A DNA stretch of 64,000 nt from the NCBI RefSeq assembly GCF_024753545.1, contig NZ_JANTOO010000005.1, positions 1-64,000 of the forward strand, read 5' to 3'. Each line of letters starts with the position of its first letter. The stretch's first letter is position 1. The translations under genes were made by a program, and so were the position numbers. The notes under the pieces are model-generated. The model was not told the DNA's origin and ran no database searches. It worked only from the letters and a program-made list of their open reading frames with translations. Positions 16,680-24,566 of the stretch are shown here, piece after piece. Source of the DNA: Lysinibacillus pinottii. Lineage in GTDB: Bacteria; Bacillota; Bacilli; Bacillales_A; Planococcaceae.

Positions 16680-16784
16680 GTTAATCGTCCTTCATTATGG
16701 AAGTATGTTGAACGATTGGCCCCATTTACAGAGGGAAATTCAGTTCCAGATTACGAGAAACAGAGTGGATTTATCGATGCCTAG
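16680..16784 (+). pseudogene. C-terminal gene fragment abutting the IS remnant
   Basis: Directly beyond the IS remnant the plus strand reads NRPSLWKYVERLAPFTEGN then SVPDYEKQSGFIDA and a stop at 16782. There is no start codon. It appears to be the tail of a gene cut off by the insertion or a deletion. The family is not recognised. Confidence 0.45.
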
Positions 16785-16861
16785 CAATCGGGCTCAATTG
16801 TTGAACAGCATAGTTAGAAAATGATCCGATTTATTTAATAAAATCGAAACCGAAATATGCA

Positions 16862-17025
16862 AGAAAAGAATCTATTATGATCATACCTTCTATTAATATG
16901 GATTCTTTTATTTGCCGTAAAATATGGGTTTCTGAGGTACTTTAATTGCATGTCATCAAAAGCAAATGATTAAAATGTGGCACGAAGTTAAATGTAGGTT
17001 ATTCCATTAAAGGGCGCGTCTTTTT
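16862..17025. repeat. repeat fragments, second block
   Basis: At 16862-16946 lies a diverged copy of the hairpin element seen at 15245-15330 (AAAAGAATC...GATTCTTTT, then GCCGTAAAATATGGGTTT). At 16999-17025 is a third copy of TTCCATTAAAGGGCGCG followed by TCTTTTTC. The order of the two repeat types is reversed relative to the first block. No gene is visible in 16785-17253. Confidence 0.55.
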
Positions 17026-17253
17026 CAATGCATCACTATTGCTTAGCAATGGCTTTTAAGAAGCAGCTCTAGAAATTATCTAATTTATATAATAAACCAC
17101 AAATAAAAAAGCAATTGTAAAAGTAAAAGATATATCCAGAGTTAGATGAAACTAACTTGGAGATAGTTTGATTTTTTATGTAAAAAAAATTAAATTTCAG
17201 ATTCCTATCATTTTTCTTAGCTACAATGTAGTCAAATGAAGGGGGTAGTATCT

Positions 17254-17913
17254 ATGAAAAAAAAGAGAATCAGTTTGATATTGGCTTTTTTAGTAACTTG
17301 TACATTCACTTTTGGATTAAGTGTTCGAGCTGATGATGACCATGAACACGAGTATAAGAAACATGAGAAGTACGACGATGATGATCGTTACGAATATGAC
17401 CATGACCATGATGATGATGACGATGATGATCGTTACGAATATGATGATGAAGATGAATCCTATAATACGAATGGTGAAGTATACGAAAAAGGTACTTGGA
17501 ATATTTGGACAAGAGAATTAGTTATGGAGAAAGAGGTTTTGCCTTTCAGCATGTCAAAATTAGTCAATTTGAAAGTAGTAGGTATGAATAAAGAATTAAA
17601 TTTTTATGTTATCCCAAAAGACGGGGAGTTTTTTGTACCAGGGAAAACAGTGGCACAGCTTTTAGGAGCAAAAGCTACCTTTTACAAAACAAGCAAAATT
17701 TTAGATATACAATATCAAGAGAATGAACTAGTTTTTCGCTCAGGTACTAATGTTGTCTATGATAACAATGTTAAAACACCGTTACCTGCATCTTCATTCT
17801 ATTTAAATGAGGAACTCTATGTACCAATCAGTGTCATTACAAATGGCTTAGGCTATGTGGTCGAATGGCAAGAAGACAATCAAATGTTTTTATGTCAACT
17901 TTTAATCAAATAG
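17254..17913 (+). CDS. secreted acidic Asp/His-rich protein with copper amine oxidase-like N domain
   Basis: A 219-residue exported protein. A signal peptide spans residues 1-26 (KKKR, a hydrophobic core, then VRA/DDD). Residues about 27-72 are an extremely acidic stretch of Asp, Glu, His and Tyr with repeated DDDDRYEYD units, plausibly a metal- or cation-binding segment. The C-terminal 120 residues contain two motifs of the copper amine oxidase N-terminal (stalk) type: FFVPGKTVAQLLGAKATF and LYVPISVITNGLGY. The ATG at 17254 follows AAGGGGG; the GTG/ATG at 17236 is rejected. It is first in a run of four same-strand genes that includes ApbE and a ferric-reductase-like protein, hinting at a redox or metal role outside the membrane. 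Confidence 0.78.
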   Translation: MKKKRISLILAFLVTCTFTFGLSVRADDDHEHEYKKHEKYDDDDRYEYDHDHDDDDDDDRYEYDDEDESYNTNGEVYEKGTWNIWTRELVMEKEVLPFSMSKLVNLKVVGMNKELNFYVIPKDGEFFVPGKTVAQLLGAKATFYKTSKILDIQYQENELVFRSGTNVVYDNNVKTPLPASSFYLNEELYVPISVITNGLGYVVEWQEDNQMFLCQLLIK

Positions 17914-17929
17914 GAAGGAATGGTGAACA

Positions 17930-18184
17930 ATGAAAGATCCGAAAAAAGCGAAATGGATATTAGGCGCATCAGGGGTGATGTTATCTGCCGTACTATTAAC
18001 GCAAATAAACACTTCAATACAAGCAAAAACAAACCATTCAAATGATCTTCAAATTACTGCGCAACAAGAAAAAGACATGACGGAGAAAGAGAAAGAGCTT
18101 GTCCAACTAGATTGGACAAATTTTGAAGTTCAAGCTGCCAATCAAATTTCAAAAAAGAGTGATCGAAAAACCAAAAGAACATAG
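17930..18184 (+). CDS. small membrane-anchored protein of a redox operon
   Basis: An 84-residue protein with a short basic N-terminus (KDPKKAK), one hydrophobic segment (about residues 9-31, ILGASGVMLSAVLLTQINTSI) ending in a possible signal-peptidase site (IQA/KT), and a charged, Lys/Glu-rich tail. It begins 16 bases after the acidic protein with the site GGAAGG. It has no FMN-binding domain and no Asp-x-x-Ser/Thr-Gly-Ala-Thr type flavinylation motif, so it is not an obvious ApbE substrate. The family is not recognised. The gene is shorter than expected for an electron carrier, and its stop lies just before apbE. Confidence 0.62.
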   Translation: MKDPKKAKWILGASGVMLSAVLLTQINTSIQAKTNHSNDLQITAQQEKDMTEKEKELVQLDWTNFEVQAANQISKKSDRKTKRT

Positions 18185-18198
18185 TGGAGATGATGAAG

Positions 18199-19107
18199 AT
18201 GGACACACTTTCCCTACAATTAATGAATACCGATTTTTTTATAGCTATTCCAAAAGGTAAAAATAAAAATTGGAAAGAGCGGGCTGAAAAATGGTTGCAG
18301 TACGTAGCAAAAGAATGGTCAAGGTTTCTACCTAATAATGAGTTGTCACTATTAAATGAATTAAAGATTGGCGAGACATTGCAACTAAGCTCGTCACTTT
18401 ATGATTGTTTACAACGAGCAAATCAATATTATCTTCAATCCAATGGATTATTCTCACCCTATTTGAAGTTGCAGCTGGAGCAGCAGGGCTACAATCAGTC
18501 GTTCCCATTTAAAGTGGCTAAGCATCAATCCTCAAATGTAAAGTCCATCTCAGGAAAGCCATTTCAGTTTTTAAGCAATCAGCAGGTAATGAAACTTGCG
18601 AACCAGGAAATTGATTTAGGTGGATTTGCTAAAGGGTATGCCATAGAAACGCTGGCTAATTGGCTTGAAAATGAGGTTGCCCCTGATTACGGCATTATAG
18701 ATGGTGGTGGTGATATGAAACTATGGTCTACAGGGGAGAAGATATGGAAGATTGGTGTGGCTGACCCTAAAATAATTGATAAAGAAATTAGCTATATCAA
18801 TATTAGCACGGGAGCGATTGCCACTTCTAATCGAATTTTTAGAAGTTGGACACAAAATAATATTACGAAGAATCATCTATTGAATGGACGAACAGGTGAG
18901 GTTGCCAAAACAGATGTGTTGCAAGCGACGGTCGTAACATCTTCATTGTGTGATGCCGAAGTATGGGCAAAGCTTTGTTTCCTAATAGATGAAAGTGAGC
19001 AACAACAGTGGTTTGAAACAAATTGTCAACGAAATGCTCGGTTTATTGTCAAAGAAGGACAAGAAGGTTATTGGATGATGGCAAGGGGGAGAGAAGTTGT
19101 TAACTAG
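18199..19107 (+). CDS. ApbE-family FAD:protein FMN transferase
   Basis: A 302-residue member of the ApbE family, which attaches FMN covalently to Ser/Thr of extracytoplasmic redox proteins using FAD and Mg2+. Diagnostic segments are IDLGGFAKGYAIE (FAD-binding), GIIDGGGDM, the STGAIATSNRIF loop, HLLNGRTGE and the Mg-binding region TVVTSSLCDAEVWAK. There is no clear signal peptide or lipobox, so it may act inside the cell or be anchored through its neighbours. The ATG at 18199 lies nine bases after GTGGAG; a GTG at 18184 is also in frame. It overlaps the downstream ferric-reductase-like gene by 11 bases. Confidence 0.88.
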   Translation: MDTLSLQLMNTDFFIAIPKGKNKNWKERAEKWLQYVAKEWSRFLPNNELSLLNELKIGETLQLSSSLYDCLQRANQYYLQSNGLFSPYLKLQLEQQGYNQSFPFKVAKHQSSNVKSISGKPFQFLSNQQVMKLANQEIDLGGFAKGYAIETLANWLENEVAPDYGIIDGGGDMKLWSTGEKIWKIGVADPKIIDKEISYINISTGAIATSNRIFRSWTQNNITKNHLLNGRTGEVAKTDVLQATVVTSSLCDAEVWAKLCFLIDESEQQQWFETNCQRNARFIVKEGQEGYWMMARGREVVN

Positions 19108-19657
19108 TACATGGGAATGGATTAGACTATTTGGATTTTTAGCCTATTTTTATTTTACAATCTCCATTATTTTTGGGCTTTTAAGAAAATCACCATATGT
19201 AAAATCACATAAAAACTTAATTTATCAAATACATCAAAATGCAGGTTGGATGGGGTTGTTCACATTAATAGCCCATATGCTTGTATTAATGATTGACAGC
19301 TATAAGCCTTATAATGTAGTGGAAGTTTTGATTCCTTTTGCCGCTGACTATAAGTCAGTAGCCTCTAGTCTTGGCACAATTGCTTTTTATTGTTTTTTGA
19401 TCGTGTTAATGACTTCAGATTTATGGATTAAAACAATGAGTCGATCTATATGGAAGAATATTCATATGCTTGTGTTACCTGCGTGGTTACTTTCACTTTG
19501 CCATGGCATCATCATTGGTACTGATACTGAAAATTTATTTGTACTAATTTTTTATGCGTTAACAGCCGGTTTCACTTTAGTTATATTGGTTTTGCGAAGA
19601 GTGAGCCAAGAGAGTTTGAAAAAGGACATTTCCCCGAAAAATAATACGTCTATCTAA
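19097..19657 (+). CDS. ferric-reductase-like transmembrane protein
   Basis: A 186-residue integral membrane protein with about five or six helices and three histidine-bearing segments placed as in the ferric reductase transmembrane (cytochrome b-like) family: YQIHQNAGWMG, TLIAHMLVLM and IHMLVLPAWLLSLCHG. Such His pairs bind heme and carry electrons across the membrane. There is no cytoplasmic FAD/NAD domain, as in MsrQ-type proteins, so it would need a partner. The start is a TTG at 19097 after AAGGGGGAGAGAAG, overlapping apbE. Together with ApbE it suggests flavin-linked electron transfer to the cell surface. Confidence 0.8.
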   Translation: MLTSTWEWIRLFGFLAYFYFTISIIFGLLRKSPYVKSHKNLIYQIHQNAGWMGLFTLIAHMLVLMIDSYKPYNVVEVLIPFAADYKSVASSLGTIAFYCFLIVLMTSDLWIKTMSRSIWKNIHMLVLPAWLLSLCHGIIIGTDTENLFVLIFYALTAGFTLVILVLRRVSQESLKKDISPKNNTSI

Positions 19658-19662
19658 GTGAT

Positions 19663-19706
19663 AAAAGCATCAACTCTTCCTAGAAAAAGGGAAGGATTGA
19701 TGCTTC
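19663..19706. terminator. bidirectional terminator
   Basis: A long stem starting AAGCATCAA and closing TTGATGCTT, between the convergent redox operon and the sensor kinase gene. Confidence 0.88.
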
Positions 19707-19713
19707 TATTATT

Positions 19714-20949
19714 TCAAATTTTAAATACAATATGAAATGTTGTGCCTGTTCCTACTTTACTTGTAGCAAAAATTTTCCCATTGTGCTGTTCAACAATCGC
19801 TTTTGCTATTGACAGACCTAAACCAGTTCCGTTTCTTTGGCGTGCAGCATCGCTACGATAAAATCGTTCAAAGATTAAGGATAATTCATGCTCTGGTATA
19901 CCAATTCCTTGATCGGTTAAAGCAATTTCAATAGAATCTCTTTCTTTTAAAAGGGTGAGTGTTATTTTCCCTTTTTTAGAGTACGAAATAGCATTTTCCA
20001 ATAATATATAGAGTAGTTCTTGTATCTTTGCTGCATCTCCAAGTAGCTCTATATTTTCTTCAATTTGTGTTTCAAATTGTATTTCAGGAGGCATTAATTT
20101 GTGGAATTTTGCACTAACTTTTTCTAGCATTTTGGAGAGTGGTATAACACCTATATGCTGATTCCATTGTTGCTGATCATGGCGAGCTAAAAATAACAAT
20201 TTCTCCAACAATTCTTTCATTAGTTGAGCTTCTTCTTTCATTTCATGAATTAATTCTTTGCCAAAAGGGCTTATATTTTTAGCTTCTTCTAGATCTAATA
20301 TATCGAGCGAGCTATAAAAAATACTGAGTGGTGTGCGCAATTCATGAGAGGCATCTGAAACAAACTTTTTCTGTTTATCATATGACCATTGAATAGGGAC
20401 CATTGCTTTACCTGCCATATAGTAACTAAGGAGTCCGATTAAGACTGTAGAAATACAAGTTAACAGAATAAGTAACTGAATGGTTTTTTTGAAAAAGTGT
20501 TGTTGTGAAGTAATGGATTTCCCTAAAATGATATATCCAACAACCTCATTACGTTCGTAAATAGGTTTTTTCAGAAGAAGGAAATGCTCATTTTGCCATT
20601 CGAAATGAAGCACTGTTTTTTCATTTGTCTTGCTTTTTGTAAAGACTTCCTCTAATTGTGTTTTCAGACCTTTATAGGACTCATCACCGTGAACAAATAT
20701 ATGGTTGTTTGTATAAATGTAATAGAAAAAATTACGGTTTGGATCATAGCTCAAATTTTCCTTGTCATGATCCTTGTATTCATAAAAATCATGTTTTTGT
20801 TTTGTATAGATGGATTCTAGTTCTTCTAACTGTTGAGTATCCATCAAATTTACGAGTGAAAAATAAAGAATGATGATGAAGAGAGAAAAAAACGAAAAGA
20901 AAATGGTGGCATATAATAATGATAATTTTTTTCTTGTTTTATTAAACAC
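19714..20949 (-). CDS. sensor histidine kinase
   Basis: A 411-residue membrane kinase. Helix 1 (about residues 11-34) and helix 2 (about 160-180) flank an outer sensor domain of about 125 residues. The phosphoacceptor histidine lies in SDASHELRTP (near 203), with the ATPase boxes LLENAISYSK (N), DQGIGIPEHE (G1), FERFYRSD (F) and GTGLGLSI (G2). It has no recognisable HAMP or PAS domain. Its ATG overlaps the end of the response regulator gene by 8 bases. It is convergent with the ApbE/ferric-reductase operon, so control of that operon is possible but not shown. Confidence 0.92.
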   Translation of the reverse strand: MFNKTRKKLSLLYATIFFSFFSLFIIILYFSLVNLMDTQQLEELESIYTKQKHDFYEYKDHDKENLSYDPNRNFFYYIYTNNHIFVHGDESYKGLKTQLEEVFTKSKTNEKTVLHFEWQNEHFLLLKKPIYERNEVVGYIILGKSITSQQHFFKKTIQLLILLTCISTVLIGLLSYYMAGKAMVPIQWSYDKQKKFVSDASHELRTPLSIFYSSLDILDLEEAKNISPFGKELIHEMKEEAQLMKELLEKLLFLARHDQQQWNQHIGVIPLSKMLEKVSAKFHKLMPPEIQFETQIEENIELLGDAAKIQELLYILLENAISYSKKGKITLTLLKERDSIEIALTDQGIGIPEHELSLIFERFYRSDAARQRNGTGLGLSIAKAIVEQHNGKIFATSKVGTGTTFHIVFKI

Positions 20950-21619
20950 AGTAATCCCTCAGTTTATAGCCAATCCCTCTTACATTTTGAATATGCGATT
21001 TTTCATGGCTAGTATCAATTTTTTTTCGGACGAGTTTCACAAGTGCATCCAAGGAGTTATTTGAAACGTCAAAATCATAGCCCCATATGTAAATACATAT
21101 TTGTTCTCTTGTAAGCACATGTCCCTTATTGATGAATAGGAATTCTAAGAGTGCAAACTCATTTTTAGTTAATTCAATTTCAGTATTATCGCGAAGGAAA
21201 ACGCGAGAATCTATATTAAGTTGTAAATTTTCTACTTGGATGACTTGTTCGATTACTTTTTCTTTTCTTCGCAGTACGGCTCGAATTCTTGCTAAAAGTT
21301 CCTCCATCTTAAAAGGTTTTACTAAGTAATCATCTGCTCCACTATCTAAACCTTGAATAATATCAGAGGTATCATCTTTTGCAGTCAGCATCAAAATACC
21401 ACCACTAAAACCTGTATCTCGAAGTTGTTTGCAAACCTCAAGACCACTCAGCTGAGGCATCATCCAATCTAAAATTAACAAATCAAAACTTTCGGAAAAG
21501 GTATGGTCGAGCGCGTCTAGTCCGTTATCCACTTCGATTACGTGGTGAAATTCCTTTCTAAGAATATATACGATATTTTTTCTTAAACGAGCATCATCTT
21601 CTGCAAGTAATATTTTCAA
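20942..21619 (-). CDS. OmpR-family response regulator
   Basis: A 225-residue two-domain regulator. The receiver domain has AEDD near the N-terminus, the phosphoacceptor Asp in LLILDWMMP (near residue 51), and the Lys in DDYLVKPF (near 100). The C-terminal winged helix ends with SLDALVKLVRKKI and VRGIGYKL. A TTG at 21619 with GGGGGAAAAC before it is the likely start; the open frame extends upstream to an ATG at 21661 without a ribosome site. It is first in a two-gene operon with the kinase. Confidence 0.92.
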   Translation of the reverse strand: MKILLAEDDARLRKNIVYILRKEFHHVIEVDNGLDALDHTFSESFDLLILDWMMPQLSGLEVCKQLRDTGFSGGILMLTAKDDTSDIIQGLDSGADDYLVKPFKMEELLARIRAVLRRKEKVIEQVIQVENLQLNIDSRVFLRDNTEIELTKNEFALLEFLFINKGHVLTREQICIYIWGYDFDVSNNSLDALVKLVRKKIDTSHEKSHIQNVRGIGYKLRDYCV

Positions 21620-22481
21620 AGTTGTTTTCCCCCTGTAAATTATATTCAATATACTATACAACCCTAAAATGAATTTAAACTGAAAATTGTAGCTTTGAAA
21701 AAAAGATGCGATGCTTTTTTAAAAGTAGTGGAGGTTTGACCATCGGTAATCAATATGAGAGCCGCACGATCAAGATGTATCGTCGATTTTTGAAATTATG
21801 ATTTTGGGTAAATCTTTTATTTCTGTGCAATGTGCCAGCCAATAGGTTTTGATTCGGGCATTGATCTACTCCCTTAGTTGGTTGTGATAAAAGTATACTA
21901 CGAATATCACAGCAAGCGGCATAAAACGGAAAGAGCAAAATGAATCACATAAAAATTATGACTGAACCTTGAAATAAATGAAAACACCTCTCTGATTAAG
22001 GAGGTGTTTTTATGAGAGGTATAGAGGGGTATTAATGGTTGTGGTTAATACTTTTAAATAATAATAATATTTTTCAATTTTTTCCTTTTGTACATCATTG
22101 TAAAGCCTCAATAGAATATGCATCATGTGATTTTAAACACCATTAGCATAATTTTCCGTTTGTGTATAAGGTATTTCTTCATATGTAGGAGATAGAGATC
22201 AAGCGTGTAAAAAAACTTATTTTTGTTCTAACGTCTAAATACTTTTTCGTTAATTGGCACTCATTTCTGAGTCTGAACAAAAATGCAGAAGTTTGTTTTT
22301 ATTTTAAACACGAACTAGTAAACAGTATATATGTACATAAGCTGAGTGGAGCTATTTTTATACTAAGTGTCTATACTGTTTAACCAATCAAATGTAAAAT
22401 AAGTGATTCTTATGTATGAAATATGTAGATTTATCGAAAAAGGGACTTAAATAAACTAAACAGCTTGTATTCCTGTCAACA
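21620..22481. other. long gap without a supported gene
   Basis: About 860 AT-rich bases between the response regulator and the small membrane protein gene. A terminator-like hairpin lies at 21981-22012 (AAAACACCTC/GAGGTGTTTT). On the minus strand a ribosome site (AAGGGAG) precedes a 14-codon frame, MPESKPIGWHIAQK, after which a shifted frame reads IKDLPKIIISKIDD. This is possibly a gene relic near 21770-21870. Nothing else is recognisable. Confidence 0.5.
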
Positions 22482-22664
22482 TTATCGTTCTTTTTTTCTT
22501 CTGGTTAGAAGTAATTGATATAGAAAAATAATGGCCAAAAAAATTACTCCAAATAAATAAAACCAAAATATGGTTGTTTTTTCTCCCCAGTGAATACTTA
22601 CTTGGCGTAAAAGAGCAATAAATAAGATTAGTAACGGGATAAGTATAGCTTTCCTATTAATCAA
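22482..22664 (-). CDS. small two-helix membrane protein, candidate bacteriocin immunity protein
   Basis: A 60-residue protein with two hydrophobic helices (about residues 6-21 and 32-53) separated by a short loop with a basic C-terminal tail (RRKKER). The start is a TTG at 22664 after GAGGTGG. It lies about 240 bases downstream of the bacteriocin-like pseudogene on the same strand. A protein of similar size and layout (27876-28055) occupies the same position after the second bacteriocin relic. Small hydrophobic proteins of this kind commonly give immunity to class II bacteriocins. That role is inferred from context only. Confidence 0.6.
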   Translation of the reverse strand: MINRKAILIPLLILFIALLRQVSIHWGEKTTIFWFYLFGVIFLAIIFLYQLLLTRRKKER

Positions 22665-22906
22665 AATTGTTCACCACCTCTAATTTTCAATTTATGTTTC
22701 TGCATGCCTATCCAACTTTGAAACATTTTTTCAAATCTTAGCTAAAGTAAATGGAATCCCCTAAAAGCAAAGTGTTTCGCCATTTTAAACAAATGTCTAG
22801 AACACCGATTACTAAAAGGGGATGATACAAATAAAAATTTAAATTCAATTACTTAGAACTATGTAATTAAATTATAATCAAAAAGTCAAAACTAAGTTTA
22901 TTTTAG

Positions 22907-23147
22907 TTAGTCGTTACCTAACCATACTCCAACTACCCCACCAGCAGCAATTCCCCAAGGTCCACCAAGTCTACCCACTTGAGCCCCTTTTTTTGCTCCT
23001 TGTACTAAAGCAACACCTGTCGCGCCAAGACCTGCACCTGTAGAAAAATTAAGAACAGAAGATGCAGCGCCCCCTCCACTAATCGATTTCAATCTTCAAG
23101 CCATCGCCATCTATCTCCATTAACTTTGCTTCAGATAATTCGTTCAT
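22907..23147 (-). pseudogene. frameshifted class II bacteriocin precursor
   Basis: An ATG at 23147 with the site GAGGTAGTTAGGG opens a leader MNELSEAKLMEIDGDG that fits the double-glycine-type consensus (acidic, L-S/E-x-L-x-x-I-x-G). It hits a stop after 22 codons. In the +1 frame from about 23092 a Gly/Ala-rich core reads ISGGGAASSVLNFSTGAG, LGATGVALVQGAKKGAQVG and RLGGPWGIAAGGVVGVWLG, ending ND. The GxxxG-rich helical core resembles class IIb (two-peptide) bacteriocins. A one-base indel near 23090-23110 separates leader from core, so the gene is probably dead unless the base call is wrong. Its promoter carries paired ComA-like sites. Confidence 0.72.
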
Positions 23148-23203
23148 CCCTAACTACCTCAACCTTTCTAGTAATTGGAATAAAACTAACAGTTATATTT
23201 AAA

Positions 23204-23275
23204 TATATAGTACTTTTTTGATGTGGTTTACAACTGTGTAATTCCGCAAAGTACCAATTGCGTAATCACACAGTT
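23204..23275 (-). promoter_or_regulatory. bacteriocin promoter with twin ComA-like boxes
   Basis: The minus-strand promoter is TTGTAA (23233-23228), an 18-base spacer and TATATA (23209-23204). Directly upstream are two sites, CTGTGT-N4-CCGCAA (23234-23249) and TTGCGT-N4-ACACAG (23258-23273). Together they form an 18-base-arm inverted repeat with 16 matches. Each resembles the known ComA box TTGCGG-N4-CCGCAA. They lie between the bacteriocin gene and comQ. Confidence 0.66.
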
Positions 23276-23473
23276 GATTACAGATAGTAGCTCTTTTTAG
23301 GGGGAAATTAACACAAATTCATTAGCATTCTTTATGTAATTTTTACCTGAATTTTGATTACCTATTTTAGAAATATAGCAAAATATTAAAAAAAAACAAA
23401 ATTTTACTATTCCATTTTATTGTTAGATGTTTATAATGAAATGTAAATATTTTAAATTAAAAGTGGGCGATGG

Positions 23474-24373
23474 ATGGATTTGTTGTATCAAAACAATATA
23501 CTTAAGGAAATGAAAGAATTAGTCGTATCGGAAGATTTCCATGAGTCTTTCAGAACTAACATTTTAAATTATATTGATGAAAAAAAAGATTCACATATGA
23601 TTTTTGGCCATCTCTGTATGATTCACTATCAAGAGTTTGCCCAAGATGATAACTTGGAAATTATAAAGATAGCTGCCGCTATTGAACTAATAATTTTAAG
23701 CTTTGATATAATAGATGATTTACAAGACAATGATTCAGAGTGTATCTGGTGTAATGAACCTGCTTTTGCTATGAATGCAACTTTAGCCATGATTTTTTTA
23801 GCTATAAAGCTGATAAGTGAAAGTTCCTTTACTCATAAACAAATAGCTATAGGTGTTTTAAACGATTTTGTCTTAAGAAGTATTAACGGACAACACTTAG
23901 ATTTATTAAATAATTGTAGAGTTGAAGAAAGCTATATAGAAATGATTACTTTAAAATCTGGATCATTGACTGCCTTAAGTAGTCAATTAGGCACAGTTCT
24001 AGCGTTAGGTAAATATGAACCCTGTGTAGAAGAGTATTCAAGTTATATAGGTGTTATTCAACAAATAAAAAATGATATAGAGGATTTAAACATATGGAAT
24101 AAGAAAAATGATTTGCTAAATAAAAAATTTTCCATACCTATTATTTTTTTATTTGAACAAAGCGAGGAGTATTCGAAAATTTTAACAGATTATTATTCAG
24201 GTACTACAGCATACTTAGATAATCAAATTTTTGAAGATGCTTTGATGAATAACGGAGCTATCCATTATACTGTTGCTTTAAAAAATATATTTAAATTTAA
24301 AGCACTAGATTTATTAAAGAAAATGCCATTTAGCAAAAAAAGTAGGCTATATTTAGAGAAATTAATGGAGTGA
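23474..24373 (+). CDS. comQ: ComQ isoprenyl transferase
   Basis: A 299-residue member of the polyprenyl synthase fold. The first aspartate-rich motif is IIDDLQDND (Asp81, Asp82, Asp85). The second is the QIKNDIEDL region near residue 198, typical of ComQ and other short-chain prenyltransferases. ComQ adds a farnesyl or geranyl group to a tryptophan of the ComX precursor and supports its maturation. The name is supported by the next three genes, which encode a ComX-like peptide, a large ComP-like kinase and a ComA-like regulator. The ATG at 23474 is weakly preceded by AAGTGGG. Its 5' region faces the bacteriocin promoter. Confidence 0.88.
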   Translation: MDLLYQNNILKEMKELVVSEDFHESFRTNILNYIDEKKDSHMIFGHLCMIHYQEFAQDDNLEIIKIAAAIELIILSFDIIDDLQDNDSECIWCNEPAFAMNATLAMIFLAIKLISESSFTHKQIAIGVLNDFVLRSINGQHLDLLNNCRVEESYIEMITLKSGSLTALSSQLGTVLALGKYEPCVEEYSSYIGVIQQIKNDIEDLNIWNKKNDLLNKKFSIPIIFLFEQSEEYSKILTDYYSGTTAYLDNQIFEDALMNNGAIHYTVALKNIFKFKALDLLKKMPFSKKSRLYLEKLME

Positions 24374-24383
24374 GGGTTGTAAT

Positions 24384-24566
24384 TTGAGAAAATTAATTCA
24401 GTATTTATTAGAAAATCCTAGTTTAATTGTTTCCTTAAAAGAAAACAAATTGTCATTAGTAGGTGTTACAACACGAGAGCAACAGGCTATTTTGGAAGCA
24501 TTTAATGAGCCTATCTATTTTAGAGGGCTTGGATGGCGCGGAGCAGTGGATGAAAATAAAATATAG
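24384..24566 (+). CDS. comX: ComX pheromone precursor
   Basis: A 60-residue peptide with the layout of ComX: the N-terminal part resembles B. subtilis ComX (MRKLIQYLLENPSLIVSLKE, then LVGVTTREQQAILEAFNE). A variable C-terminus, IYFRGLGWRGAVDENKI, contains a single tryptophan (Trp51), the expected isoprenylation site. It starts with TTG 10 bases after comQ (site GAGGG). Trp51 is nine residues from the end, compared with about three in B. subtilis 168 ComX. Either the mature pheromone has a long tail or the C-terminus is trimmed. The gene overlaps comP by 17 bases. Confidence 0.85.
   Translation: MRKLIQYLLENPSLIVSLKENKLSLVGVTTREQQAILEAFNEPIYFRGLGWRGAVDENKI

Noticed and set aside
16603..16824. 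73-codon plus-strand open frame
   Set aside because: It crosses the end of the IS3-type remnant and is in a different frame from the recognisable gene tail at 16680-16784.
17236..17254. earlier start for the acidic secreted protein
   Set aside because: It would place residues before the signal peptide and lies upstream of the AAGGGGG ribosome site.
17306..17521. His- or Met-rich open frames opposite and alongside the acidic gene
   Set aside because: They arise from the repetitive GAT/CAT codons of the Asp/His-rich segment and have no starts with ribosome sites.
21750..21938. 62-codon minus-strand open frame
   Set aside because: The start lacks a ribosome site and the product has no family features; a different frame here looks more like a relic.
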